A DNA stretch of 64,000 nt from Pseudomonas protegens (GCF_013407925.2 NZ_CP060201.1:1488001-1552000); one strand, 5' to 3'; positions 10,165 through 18,110 are shown, counted from the stretch's first letter. Notes: generated by a model from the letters alone, not told the origin. Numbers and translations are program-made.

Positions 10165-10193
10165 ATGTTAATGTGCCATCATCTTGACGTCAA
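10165..10193 (-). promoter_or_regulatory. Predicted sigma-70 promoter of cdiBA
   Basis: On the minus strand TTGACG (10188-10193) and TAACAT (10165-10170) are separated by exactly 17 nt, about 45 nt before the cdiB start codon. The -35 element is part of a perfect 10-nt palindrome, TTGACGTCAA (10184-10193), which could be a regulator site. Prediction from sequence only. Confidence 0.55.
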
Positions 10194-10412
10194 ATAAGCG
10201 CAGAGCGCGCCGACAAACTGCACATCCCCCCAGAATCCGGACCGTGCAGCGGGTGCCGATACTAGATTTGCCCCGATCACCGACACATCAGACACTTCTG
10301 AATCTTCAGGAAAGTTTTCTTGGCAGCGGGCTGTTGATCGACCAGCAACCCAAGGAACTGGCCCACACCGAGAAAAAGCCCGAGTCGAGTCCGTGCTACC
10401 CCTTTTGCCAAA

Positions 10413-10739
10413 ATGTATCCAAATGGATACGTTTTCTGCATTAAATATCTCATCCAGCAAACCCAGTCCTTTGCCAGATGGCACTCATCGCTGAAGGACT
10501 TGCGCGCAAAAATCTCCATTGCCCGCCGCATCGATCGCGCCGCAACAGGCAATCTGGGGGATGTGAAATCCGTGGGAGAAGGTATTTCGGAACTGCGCGT
10601 GGACGTGGGTCCCGGGTAACGGCTGTACTTCACCCAGCGTGGCGGCGCGATCATTGTGTTGCTGGCAGGCGGGGGCAAATCCTCTCAAGACGCGGACATT
10701 CGCCGGGCAAAGATATTGGCAAAGGATCTTTCAACATGA
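10413..10739 (+). pseudogene. HigB/RelE-type (Gp49-like) toxin broken by an in-frame stop
   Basis: The first part reads FARWHSSLKDLRAKISIARR ... GEGISELRVDVGPG and then meets TAA at 10617-10619. The same frame continues as RLYFTQRGGAIIVLLAGGGK ... RRAKILAKDLST to a TGA at 10737-10739 that overlaps the antitoxin ATG by 4 nt. In this family the residue after GPG is normally tyrosine (GPGYR), so a TAC/TAT to TAA change explains the stop. No frameshift is needed. The natural start is also doubtful: the only ATG (10413) overlaps a palindrome, and the position where homologues usually start (ATT AAA TAT) has ATT. The intact protein would be a ribosome-dependent mRNA interferase of roughly 95-108 aa. 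Confidence 0.82.
10415..10430. promoter_or_regulatory. Palindromic operator of the toxin-antitoxin pair
   Basis: Perfect inverted repeat GTATCC-AAAT-GGATAC just before the toxin frame. It has the size and place of an autoregulatory site for the HTH antitoxin of a HigBA-type operon. It overlaps the upstream ATG at 10413, which argues against that ATG as the true start. Confidence 0.55.
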
Positions 10740-11044
10740 CCCAGATATTGACCCACTTCGACATGGCCGAGTTGCTGGACAGCGACCAGGCCATCGCAGA
10801 ATACCTGTCACAAGTGCTGGCCGACGGTGATACCGAGGAGTTTCTTCGAGCCATTGGCTACGTAGCCAAAGCTCGGGGCATGTCCCAGATTGCCCGGGAT
10901 GCCGGGATGGGCCGGGAAAGCCTGTACAAGGCTTTTGCCCCGGGCTCAAAACCGCGATTCGACACCGTCTTGAAGGTCATTCATGCCTTGGGGATCGATC
11001 TGCAGGCCCAGCCAGGGCATGTGGAGAAACCCAAGGCCAGTTGA
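10736..11044 (+). CDS. Antitoxin of HigBA-type module (HTH, XRE-like; putative addiction module antidote)
   Basis: Protein of 102 aa starting MTQILTHFDMAELLDSDQAI. It matches the small antidote family that pairs with Gp49/HigB toxins: an N-terminal segment with the 'DSDQAIAEYL' start, then a helix-turn-helix (about 48-88: AKARGMSQIARDAGMGRESL ... TVLKVIHALGI). Antitoxins of this family bind the toxin and repress their own promoter. The start codon overlaps the toxin stop (ATGA), typical of translational coupling. The reading frame is complete although the toxin upstream is interrupted, so it may persist as an orphan antitoxin or regulator. A bidirectional terminator follows. Confidence 0.85.
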   Translation: MTQILTHFDMAELLDSDQAIAEYLSQVLADGDTEEFLRAIGYVAKARGMSQIARDAGMGRESLYKAFAPGSKPRFDTVLKVIHALGIDLQAQPGHVEKPKAS

Positions 11045-11077
11045 GCCATCAAGGCCCGAAGTACCTGAAAGCCAGCC

Positions 11078-11108
11078 AAAAAAAAACCCGGACCAGGTCC
11101 GGGTTTTT
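11078..11108. terminator. Bidirectional intrinsic terminator
   Basis: A GC stem (CCCGGAC / GTCCGGG, tiny loop) is flanked by nine A on the left and five T on the right. It serves the antitoxin gene on the plus strand and the converging helicase gene on the minus strand. Confidence 0.88.
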
Positions 11109-11129
11109 CGTTTACCGCTGGCGGCGGTT

Positions 11130-12470
11130 TTATTCAGCCGCCGGTGCCTGTGGCTTGCGGCGCTTGAGCGGCGCCAGGCCGTCCTGGCTGACCAGGCTGT
11201 CGCTTTTCGGCCGGTTGGCGGTCTTGCGCTTGGTCGGGGCCTTGGCCACGGACTTTTTCTTGTCGCCCTTGGCGTCGGTCTTTTTCTTCTTCACGCCAAC
11301 GGCCTTGCCGGACGCCTTGACCTTTTTCGGGCCGCTGTAGGTGCCTTTGACTTCCTTGATGGTGCGGCGCTCGAAGCTCTGCTTGAGGTAGCGCTCGATG
11401 CTCGACATCAGGTTCCAGTCGCCGTGGCAGATCAGCGAGATGGCCAGGCCATCGTTGCCAGCACGGCCGGTACGGCCGATGCGGTGCACGTATTCGTCGC
11501 CGCTGCGGGGCATGTCGAAGTTGATCACCAGGTCCAGGCCGTCCACGTCCAGGCCACGGGCGGCGACGTCGGTGGCCACGAGGATCTTCACTCCGCCCTG
11601 CTTCAGGCGGTCGATGGCCAGCTTGCGGTCCTTCTGGTCCTTTTCGCCGTGCAGCACGAACGCCTTGTAGTCCTGGGCCACCAGGCGGCCATAGATGCGG
11701 TCGGCCATGGCCCGGGTGTTGGTGAAGACGATGGCCTTCTGGTAGGTCTCGTTGGCCAGCAGCCAGTTGACGATCTGCTCTTTGTGCTGGTTGTGATCGG
11801 CGGTGATGATCTGCTGACGGGTGGTTTCGTTGAGCTGGCTGACGCTGTTGAGTTGCAGGTGCTCAGGGTTGTTGAGGACCTTGGCGACCATCTCGCGCAG
11901 GCCGGAGCCGCCGGTGGTGGCGGAGAACAGCATGGTCTGCTGGCGGTTCGGGCATTCATCCACCAGCCGCTGCACGTCTTCGGCAAAGCCCATGTCGAGC
12001 ATGCGGTCGGCTTCGTCGAGCACCAGCACTTCGACTTCCTTGAGGTCGAGGTTGCCGGCGTTGAGCTGCTCCAGCATGCGCCCCGGGGTGCCGATGAGGA
12101 TGTCCGGCACCTTGCGCAGCATGGCGGCCTGGACCTTGAAGTCTTCACCGCCGGTGATCAGGCCGGACTTGATGAAGGTGAACTGGGAGAAACGCTCGAC
12201 TTCCTTGAGGGTCTGCTGGGCCAGTTCCCGGGTCGGCAGCAGGATCAGGGTCTTGATGCTGACGCGGATCTTCGCCGGGCCGATCAGGCGATTGAGGATC
12301 GGCAGGACAAAGGCCGCGGTCTTGCCGCTACCGGTCTGCGCCGTCACCCGCAGGTCACGCCCTTGCAGCGCGAGCGGAATAGCCGCTGCTTGCACCGGCG
12401 TCGGCTCGACAAATTTAAGCTCGGCCACGGCTTTGAGCAGGCGTTCGTGCAGGGCGAATTGGGAAAACAC
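11130..12470 (-). CDS. DEAD-box ATP-dependent RNA helicase (RhlE/SrmB group)
   Basis: RNA-unwinding ATPase of 446 aa acting in ribosome assembly or mRNA turnover in the cytoplasm. All family motifs are present: Q-motif region PTPVQAAAIP, motif I AQTGSGKT (44-51), PTRELAQ, TPGRM, DEAD in VLDEADRMLDMGF, SAT, then the second RecA domain with TDVAARGLD and HRIGRTGRAG. The tail is lysine-rich (KKVKASGKA ... KKKKTDAK), probably an RNA-binding extension. I chose a GTG start (12468-12470) because FSQFALHERLL is the normal family start and GAGGTAG precedes it; an upstream ATG would add 58 unrelated residues. It cannot be assigned to a specific paralogue by eye. Confidence 0.9.
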   Translation of the reverse strand: MFSQFALHERLLKAVAELKFVEPTPVQAAAIPLALQGRDLRVTAQTGSGKTAAFVLPILNRLIGPAKIRVSIKTLILLPTRELAQQTLKEVERFSQFTFIKSGLITGGEDFKVQAAMLRKVPDILIGTPGRMLEQLNAGNLDLKEVEVLVLDEADRMLDMGFAEDVQRLVDECPNRQQTMLFSATTGGSGLREMVAKVLNNPEHLQLNSVSQLNETTRQQIITADHNQHKEQIVNWLLANETYQKAIVFTNTRAMADRIYGRLVAQDYKAFVLHGEKDQKDRKLAIDRLKQGGVKILVATDVAARGLDVDGLDLVINFDMPRSGDEYVHRIGRTGRAGNDGLAISLICHGDWNLMSSIERYLKQSFERRTIKEVKGTYSGPKKVKASGKAVGVKKKKTDAKGDKKKSVAKAPTKRKTANRPKSDSLVSQDGLAPLKRRKPQAPAAE

Positions 12471-12663
12471 GGGTGCTACCTCGAAGATATGCAAAAAAAC
12501 AGCTGCATAGGGTAACGGTTTCGAGCGCGCAGGCCGAGTTTCTTTGTGCAAACGGTGGCAAAGAGTTGGTTTTTTGTTAGCCGATTTGTCCTTAACCGTA
12601 ACTTTCCCAGGGTTAAATGCTCTAATCCTCCCCTCGTGCCTCATAGAAGAATCGTTTTAGCCC

Positions 12664-13962
12664 ATGGATTTCAAACAGCTCTGGCTCAATACCCAGGACC
12701 TCTGGGGAGCCCTCGATCAACACCCCCTCCTGCACGCCGGCATCGGCCTGGCCCTGTTACTGGTGATCGCCCTGGTGCTCGGACGAGTGGCCCGCTACCT
12801 GGTGCTACACGCCGTCAGGCTGCTGGGACGCCAACCGGCGCTGCACTGGCTCAATGACCTGCGCCACAACAAGGTGTTCCATCGCCTGGCGCAGATGACC
12901 CCATCCCTGGTGATCCAGTTCGGCCTGCACCTGGTGCCGGAGCTGAGCAAGACCAGCCTGCTGTTCCTCGGCAACCTGGCCATGGCCTTCACCATCCTGT
13001 TCCAACTGCTGGCCCTGAGCGCCCTGCTCAATGCCCTGCTGGACATCTACGCGCGCACCGAACACGCCCGTACCCGCTCGATCAAGGGCTATGTGCAGTT
13101 GGCGAAGATGGTGCTGTACGTGTTTGGCGCGATCATCATCGTCGCCACCCTGATCGACCGCTCGCCGCTGTTGCTGCTGTCCGGCCTGGGCGCCATGTCG
13201 GCGGTGATCCTGTTGGTCTACAAGGACACCCTGCTGTCCTTCGTCGCCAGCGTGCAGTTGACCAGCAACGACATGCTGCGGGTCGGCGACTGGATCGAGA
13301 TGCCCCAGGTCGGCGCCGACGGCGATGTGGTGGACATCACCCTGCACACGGTCAAGGTGCAGAACTTCGACAAGACCATCGTCTCCATCCCCACCTGGCG
13401 CCTGATGAGCGAGTCGTTCAAGAACTGGCGCGGCATGCAGCAATCCGGCGGTCGGCGGATCAAGCGCAGCCTGTACATCGATGCCAGCGGCGTGCGCTTC
13501 CTGCATGACGACGAAGAACAGCGGCTGAGCAAGGTGCGCCTGCTCACCGACTACATCGGGCGCAAGCAGGCCGAGCTGAAAAGCTGGAACGAAGCCCAGG
13601 GCAACGTCGCCGCGCTGTCGGCCAACCGCCGGCGCATGACCAATATCGGCACCTTCCGCGCCTACGCCCTGGCGTACCTCAAGAGCCACCCGGAGATCCA
13701 GCCGAACATGACCTGCATGGTGCGCCAGATGCAGACCACGGCCCAGGGCATTCCCCTGGAGATTTACTGCTTTACCCGCACCACCGCCTGGGTCGATTAC
13801 GAGCGCATCCAGGGGGATATCTTCGATTACCTGCTGGCGGTGATGCCGGAATTCGGCCTGAACCTGTACCAGCAGCCCAGCGGCACCGACCTGCGGGCCG
13901 GTTTGCTGCCGGCGATAGCGGGCGCCAGCCATGTGCCGCAATTGGAGAAACACGCACTGTAA
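12664..13962 (+). CDS. MscS-family mechanosensitive ion channel (YbdG-like)
   Basis: Inner-membrane tension-gated channel of 432 aa, probably protecting against hypo-osmotic shock. It has several transmembrane helices (about 20-45, 70-95, 100-125, 145-165, 170-190) followed by the MscS pore and beta domain: LLLLSGLGAMSAVILLVYKD, then DMLRVGDWIEMP and GDVVDITLHTVKV. The length and the motif DNDMLRVGDWIEMP-like region match YbdG/MscM rather than the short MscS. It diverges from the helicase gene. A REP pair starts 5 nt after the stop. Confidence 0.88.
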   Translation: MDFKQLWLNTQDLWGALDQHPLLHAGIGLALLLVIALVLGRVARYLVLHAVRLLGRQPALHWLNDLRHNKVFHRLAQMTPSLVIQFGLHLVPELSKTSLLFLGNLAMAFTILFQLLALSALLNALLDIYARTEHARTRSIKGYVQLAKMVLYVFGAIIIVATLIDRSPLLLLSGLGAMSAVILLVYKDTLLSFVASVQLTSNDMLRVGDWIEMPQVGADGDVVDITLHTVKVQNFDKTIVSIPTWRLMSESFKNWRGMQQSGGRRIKRSLYIDASGVRFLHDDEEQRLSKVRLLTDYIGRKQAELKSWNEAQGNVAALSANRRRMTNIGTFRAYALAYLKSHPEIQPNMTCMVRQMQTTAQGIPLEIYCFTRTTAWVDYERIQGDIFDYLLAVMPEFGLNLYQQPSGTDLRAGLLPAIAGASHVPQLEKHAL

Positions 13963-13967
13963 GCAAG

Positions 13968-14100
13968 TGTGGCGAGGAAGCTTGCTCCCGCTGGCGGGCA
14001 GCGCCCGCCCAAGGCGGCCAGGGCATGGCTTCAGGTCAATCGCACAAGCAGCTCTTGCGGCCACCACGGTGGCCGAGCGGGAGCAAGCTCCCTCGCCACA
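13968..14100. repeat. REP pair (REPIN, family A), 133 nt
   Basis: Two inverted copies of a REP unit (TGTGGCGAGGAAGCTTGCTC at the left, its reverse complement-like partner ending CTCCCTCGCCACA at the right) enclose a divergent centre. The same arrangement, also 133 nt long, occurs at 55454-55586. It separates the channel gene from the converging EamA gene and may stabilise or terminate both transcripts. Confidence 0.85.
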
Positions 14101-14106
14101 ACGCTC

Positions 14107-14970
14107 TCAGCTGGCCTGCACAGGCCGGCCGCCGCGGCGGCTGATCCACACCGCCCCGAGAATCACCAACCCACCCAGCAACAAGCGCCCCAGATCTTCA
14201 TGCTGGTTCCAGATCAGCAGGTTGACCAGCAGCCCCACCGGCACATGCAGGTTGTTCATCACCGCCAGGGTGGCGCCGGTCACCAGGCACGCGCCCTTGT
14301 TCCACCAGTACATGCCCAGGGCCGTGGACACCAGGCCAAGAAACAGCAGCACCGCCCATTGCAGCGGCGCATCAGGCAGGTAATGGGCCTTGCCGAACAG
14401 CAGGAACGCCGGCAACACCACCAGCAAGGCTCCCAGGTAGAAGTAGCCGAAGCGCCGGTAGTGCGGCAGGTCGCTGGGGTAGCGCGCCACCAGGTGCTTG
14501 TACAGCACTTGCCCGGCGGCATAGGTGAAGTTGGCCAGTTGCAGCAGCAAGAAGCCGATGAAGAAATCCGGATTGACGCTGTCGTAGCGGATCACCACCG
14601 CGCCCGCCACCGCCACCAGCGCCGCCAGCAGGCCCCAGGGATTGAAGCGCCGGTTCAGGGCGTCTTCGATCAGGGTTACGTGCAGGGGCGTGAGGATGGT
14701 GAACAGCAGCACCTCCGGCACCGTCAGCACCCGAAAGCTCAGGTACAGGCACACGTAGGTGATGCCGAACTGCAGCGCGCCAATCAGCAGCATGCCGCGC
14801 ATGAAGGCCGGCTCCACCCGGCGCCAGCGGGTCAGCGGAAGAAACACCAGCCCCGCCAGCAGCACCCGCACCAGCACCGCGAAGTAGCTGTCGACATGCC
14901 CGGCCAGGTATTCGCCGATCAGGCTGAAGGAAAACGCCTGGATCAGGGTGACAAAAAGTAGGTAGCCCAT
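14107..14970 (-). CDS. EamA/DMT-family transporter
   Basis: Inner-membrane protein of 287 aa with ten predicted transmembrane helices arranged as two EamA repeats. Members export amino acids, amines or carboxylates by proton exchange; the substrate here is unknown. The start is the ATG at 14968-14970 (MGYLLFVTLIQAFSFSLIGE) with TGAGGCG upstream; a longer frame begins 36 codons earlier without membrane character and contains the leader terminator at 15034-15070. The nearest gene upstream on the same strand is the azoreductase gene, about 260 nt away, so it probably has its own promoter. Confidence 0.88.
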   Translation of the reverse strand: MGYLLFVTLIQAFSFSLIGEYLAGHVDSYFAVLVRVLLAGLVFLPLTRWRRVEPAFMRGMLLIGALQFGITYVCLYLSFRVLTVPEVLLFTILTPLHVTLIEDALNRRFNPWGLLAALVAVAGAVVIRYDSVNPDFFIGFLLLQLANFTYAAGQVLYKHLVARYPSDLPHYRRFGYFYLGALLVVLPAFLLFGKAHYLPDAPLQWAVLLFLGLVSTALGMYWWNKGACLVTGATLAVMNNLHVPVGLLVNLLIWNQHEDLGRLLLGGLVILGAVWISRRGGRPVQAS

Positions 14971-15033
14971 GTTCGCCTCATCTTGAATGGCGGCGACGAT
15001 AGCGGTTTTGCCCGCGCAGATGAAATCCCGGGC

Positions 15034-15070
15034 AAAAAAAAGCCCGATCTCGCTAGGCGTGCAATCGGGC
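15034..15070 (-). terminator. Intrinsic terminator in the leader of the EamA gene
   Basis: Minus-strand stem GCCCGAT ... ATCGGGC followed by eight U, 64 nt before the EamA start codon. The right arm could instead pair with GCCCG just after the U-tract. It may be an attenuator of the transporter gene, or a remote terminator for azoR. Confidence 0.7.
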
Positions 15071-15178
15071 GTCGGCACTGAAGGAGCAACCAGTGCAAAG
15101 GGAGGTTCGATGCGCGAACCGGCTTGAAGGGGATCCGCAGGCGCTACTTGAACACCCGGGGATTATCTGCGGATTAAC

Positions 15179-15209
15179 GGCGCCGCAGAGCCCTTCGCTG
15201 AGCGGCGCC
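15179..15209 (-). terminator. Hairpin downstream of azoR
   Basis: Perfect 8-bp GC stem GGCGCCGC / GCGGCGCC with a 15-nt loop, 20 nt after the azoreductase stop. There is no clear U-tract, so it is either a weak terminator or a 3'-end stabiliser. Confidence 0.5.
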
Positions 15210-15228
15210 TCGGCTCAGGAATCGCCGC

Positions 15229-15828
15229 TCAGGCCACCTGGGCCAGCTTGGCGTTGGCCTGGTTCAAGCCCTTTTCATGGAAGTCGCCACCCAGGTTCAG
15301 GCCTTCGGCGTGAATGAACTCGACGTCGTGGATGCCGATAAAGCCCATCACCTGACGCAGGTAGGGTTCCTGGTGATCGGCGCTGCTGCCGGCGTAGATG
15401 CCGCCACGAGCGGTGAGCACGTAGGCACGCTTGCCGGTGAGCAGGCCTTGTGGCCCAGTGTCGGTGTACTTGAAGGTCACCCCGGCGCGCAGCACATGGT
15501 CGAGCCAGGCCTTCAGGGTGCTGGGAATGGCGAAGTTGTACATCGGCGCGGCCAGCACCAGCACGTCGGCGGCCAGCAGTTCGTCGGTCAATTCGTTGGA
15601 GCGCTGCAGGGAGTCCTGTTCGGCGGCGCTGCGCTGTTCGGCGGGTTTCATCCAGCCCCCCAGCAGGTTGGCGTCCAGGTGCGGCACCGGTTGGCGGGCC
15701 AGATCACGCACCGTGATCGAGTCGCCGGGGTGAGCGGCCTGCCATTGCTGGATAAAAGTCTGGGTCAGTTGCCGGGATACGGAATCCTGCTGGCGGGCGC
15801 TGCTTTCAATGATCAGGACGCGGGACAT
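15229..15828 (-). CDS. azoR: FMN-dependent NADH:quinone / azo oxidoreductase (AzoR, formerly AcpD)
   Basis: Cytoplasmic flavodoxin-fold enzyme of 199 aa that reduces quinones and azo compounds with two electrons from NAD(P)H. Visible are the FMN phosphate loop near the N-terminus (ESSARQQDSVSR), the conserved APMYNFAIPSTLKAWLDHV stretch (about 94-112) and the TARGGIY segment. The start at 15828 is preceded by GGAGG at good spacing. It is a normal full-length member. The nearest LysR gene (16351, plus strand) is separated from it by a small gene, so direct regulation by that protein is only a possibility. Confidence 0.92.
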   Translation of the reverse strand: MSRVLIIESSARQQDSVSRQLTQTFIQQWQAAHPGDSITVRDLARQPVPHLDANLLGGWMKPAEQRSAAEQDSLQRSNELTDELLAADVLVLAAPMYNFAIPSTLKAWLDHVLRAGVTFKYTDTGPQGLLTGKRAYVLTARGGIYAGSSADHQEPYLRQVMGFIGIHDVEFIHAEGLNLGGDFHEKGLNQANAKLAQVA

Positions 15829-15945
15829 GGCTGAAGCCTCCATCGGGGTATGCGTAAGTCGATGGGGGGCAGATTAAACAGAGTGATATCGATGAAAAAG
15901 CGCAAATAACTGCTATAACCAATCAATAAATTCGTTTATAAGCAC

Positions 15946-15982
15946 AGCCGGCCTCAGCGCAATTCCCGGGGCCGAGCCGGCT
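15946..15982 (-). terminator. Hairpin after the small secreted-protein gene
   Basis: AGCCGGC / GCCGGCT arms (15946-15952 and 15975-15982) just downstream of the gene ending at 15987. The U-tract is poor, so this is a weak terminator call. Confidence 0.45.
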
Positions 15983-15986
15983 TCGA

Positions 15987-16301
15987 TCACTTGGCCTGGC
16001 AGTTCAGTTCCAGGCGCAGCTTGATGATCTTGCGGTTGAACTTGGCGGTGACGTTCTTGCTCTGCCCCGCGGCAACTTCCACCTTGCGGTTGCGCGGCGA
16101 CTCGGGGCCATTGCGAAACACCACCGAACACACGGCGTCGCTCTTGCCGAAGTTGTTCAGCTGGATGGAGCCGATGTCTTCATCGGTAGCAAAGGTGGTG
16201 TAGTCGATGCTCAGGCCGTTCAACTGCTTCTCGACATCGATGGGATAGGCCCAGGCGCCGAGGGGCAACAGCGCCAGCAACACACAACAGAATTTTCTCA
16301 T
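15987..16301 (-). CDS. Small secreted hypothetical protein
   Basis: Protein of 104 aa with a clear Sec signal peptide (MRKFCCVLLALLPLGAWAYP, cleavage after AWA) and a single beta-rich domain with basic C-terminus (KLRLELNCQAK) and two cysteines in the mature part that could pair. The mature domain, with IGSIQLNNFGKSDAVC and VAAGQSKNVTAKF, looks like an immunoglobulin-like periplasmic fold. I recall that pseudomonad homologues are often labelled '3-phosphoglycerate kinase'; nothing in the sequence supports kinase activity. TTGGAGA precedes the chosen ATG. It is divergent from the LysR gene, sharing a 49-nt intergenic region with it. Confidence 0.75.
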   Translation of the reverse strand: MRKFCCVLLALLPLGAWAYPIDVEKQLNGLSIDYTTFATDEDIGSIQLNNFGKSDAVCSVVFRNGPESPRNRKVEVAAGQSKNVTAKFNRKIIKLRLELNCQAK

Positions 16302-16350
16302 TCGGCAGTCTCCAATAAGGAGCGCCAGCTTAGGACAAGAGGAGTCCCTC

Positions 16351-17274
16351 ATGAAAGCGCCCCGCGTGACCCTGGATCAATGGCGCACCCTGCAGGCGGT
16401 GGTCGATCACGGCGGCTTCGCCCAGGCCGCCGAAGCCCTGCACCGCTCGCAATCCTCGGTCAGCTACACCGTGGCGCGCATGCAGGACCAGCTCGGCGTG
16501 CCGCTGCTGCGCATCGATGGCCGCAAGGCGGTGCTCACCGAAGCCGGCGGCGTGCTGCTGCGCCGCTCCCGGCAACTGGTCAAGCAGGCCAGCCAACTGG
16601 AAGACCTGGCCCACCACATGGAACAGGGCTGGGAAGCCGAAGTGCGCTTGGTGGTGGACGCCGCCTACCCCAACGCGCGGCTGGTGCGCGCCCTGACCGC
16701 CTTCATGCCGCAAAGCCGCGGCTGCCGCGTGCGTCTGCGCGAGGAAGTGCTGTCCGGGGTCGAGGAAGTGCTGCTCGAAGGCGTGGCCGACCTGGCCATC
16801 AGCAGTTTCAACATCTCCGGCTACCTGGGCACCGAGCTGAGCTCGGTGGAATTCGTCGCCGTGGCCCACCCGGAACACGCCCTGCACCGCCTGCAACGGG
16901 AGCTGCACTTCCAGGACCTGGAAAGCCAGCTGCAAGTGGTGATCCGCGACTCCGGCCGCCAGCAGCCACGGGATGTCGGCTGGCTCGGCGCCGAGCAGCG
17001 CTGGACCGTGGGCAGCCTGGCCACCGCCGCGACCTTCGTCGGCAGCGGCCTGGGTTTTGCCTGGCTGCCCCGGCACCTGATCGAACGGGAACTGCGCGAA
17101 GGCCTGCTCAAGGTCCTGCCCCTGGACCAGGGCGGCAGTCGCCACCCGACCTTCTTCCTCTATTCCAACAAGGACAAACCCCTGGGCCCGGCCACGCAGA
17201 TCCTCGTGGAACTGCTGCGCACCTTCGACACCGCGCCCCTGGATGCGCCCTTTGCCGCCCCCGAGCAAGCCTGA
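16351..17274 (+). CDS. LysR-family transcriptional regulator
   Basis: Regulator of 307 aa with an N-terminal winged helix-turn-helix (about 7-65: LQAVVDHGGFAQAAEALHRS then SSVSYTVARMQ) and a periplasmic-binding-like effector domain (about 90-295). AGGAG lies before the ATG. It is followed after 29 nt by an alpha/beta hydrolase gene on the same strand and is divergent from the small secreted-protein gene, so either or both could be its targets. The effector cannot be predicted. Confidence 0.9.
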   Translation: MKAPRVTLDQWRTLQAVVDHGGFAQAAEALHRSQSSVSYTVARMQDQLGVPLLRIDGRKAVLTEAGGVLLRRSRQLVKQASQLEDLAHHMEQGWEAEVRLVVDAAYPNARLVRALTAFMPQSRGCRVRLREEVLSGVEEVLLEGVADLAISSFNISGYLGTELSSVEFVAVAHPEHALHRLQRELHFQDLESQLQVVIRDSGRQQPRDVGWLGAEQRWTVGSLATAATFVGSGLGFAWLPRHLIERELREGLLKVLPLDQGGSRHPTFFLYSNKDKPLGPATQILVELLRTFDTAPLDAPFAAPEQA

Positions 17275-17303
17275 CGTCCACTCACCAGAACAGGAGTTCT
17301 GCC

Positions 17304-18107
17304 ATGGCCTATTTCGAGCATGAAGGTTGCACCCTGCACTACGAGGAATACGGCCGGGGCGAGCCCCTGCTGCTGGTTCACGGCCTGGGCTCCAGCGCCC
17401 AGGACTGGGAAAAGCAGATCCCCGAGCTCTCGACCCGCTACCGCCTGATCGTCCCCGACCTGCGTGGCCACGGACGCTCCGACAAGCCTCGGGAGCGCTA
17501 CAGCATCCCGGGCTTCACCGCCGACATCGTGGCGCTGATCGAACACCTGAACCTGGGCCCCGCGCATTATGTCGGGCTGTCCATGGGCGGCATGGTCGGC
17601 TTCCAGCTGGGCGTGGATCAGCCGCAACTGCTCAAGAGCCTGTGCATCGTCAACAGCGCCCCCGAGGTCAAGGTGCGCAGCGCCAATGACTACTGGCAGT
17701 GGTTCAAACGCTGGAGCCTGGCCCGGGTGCTGAGCCTGGCCACCATCGGCCAGGCCCTGGGCCAGCGGCTGTTTCCCAAGCCGGAGCAAGGCGAGTTGCG
17801 GCAAAAAATGGCCGAGCGCTGGGCAAAAAACGACAAACGTGCTTATCTCGCCAGCTTCGACGCCATCGTCGGCTGGGGGGTGCAGGAACGACTGGGCCGT
17901 ATCACCTGTCCAACCCTGGTCGTCAGTGCCGACCACGACTACACCCCGGTGGCGGTCAAGGAGGCTTATGTCAAACTGCTGCCGGATGCACGGCTGGTGG
18001 TGATCGAGGATTCCCGACACGCCACGCCGCTGGACCAGCCGCAGCGCTTCAACCAAACCCTGCTGGACTTCACAACCACAGTCGACACCACCACCCAGGA
18101 TCACTGA
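17304..18107 (+). CDS. Alpha/beta-fold hydrolase
   Basis: Cytoplasmic hydrolase of 267 aa similar to 3-oxoadipate enol-lactonase and esterase families. The oxyanion HG motif is at 26-27, the nucleophile elbow GLSMGG puts the catalytic serine at 93, the acid is in VVSADHD (about 213) and the histidine in DSRHATPLDQ (about 240). The substrate is unknown; there is no aromatic-degradation operon around it. It lies between a LysR gene and ppiA, only 3 nt before the latter, so it is likely co-transcribed with ppiA. Confidence 0.88.
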   Translation: MAYFEHEGCTLHYEEYGRGEPLLLVHGLGSSAQDWEKQIPELSTRYRLIVPDLRGHGRSDKPRERYSIPGFTADIVALIEHLNLGPAHYVGLSMGGMVGFQLGVDQPQLLKSLCIVNSAPEVKVRSANDYWQWFKRWSLARVLSLATIGQALGQRLFPKPEQGELRQKMAERWAKNDKRAYLASFDAIVGWGVQERLGRITCPTLVVSADHDYTPVAVKEAYVKLLPDARLVVIEDSRHATPLDQPQRFNQTLLDFTTTVDTTTQDH

Positions 18108-18110
18108 ACC

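Noticed and set aside
10478..10735. N-terminal extension of the antitoxin
   Set aside because: The frame is open upstream, but the toxin remnant in another frame occupies this DNA and the ATGA overlap fixes the start at 10736.
10983..12515. Long plus-strand frame opposite the DEAD-box helicase gene
   Set aside because: It overlaps the antitoxin end, the terminator and the whole helicase gene; its translation is low-complexity and unlike any protein family.
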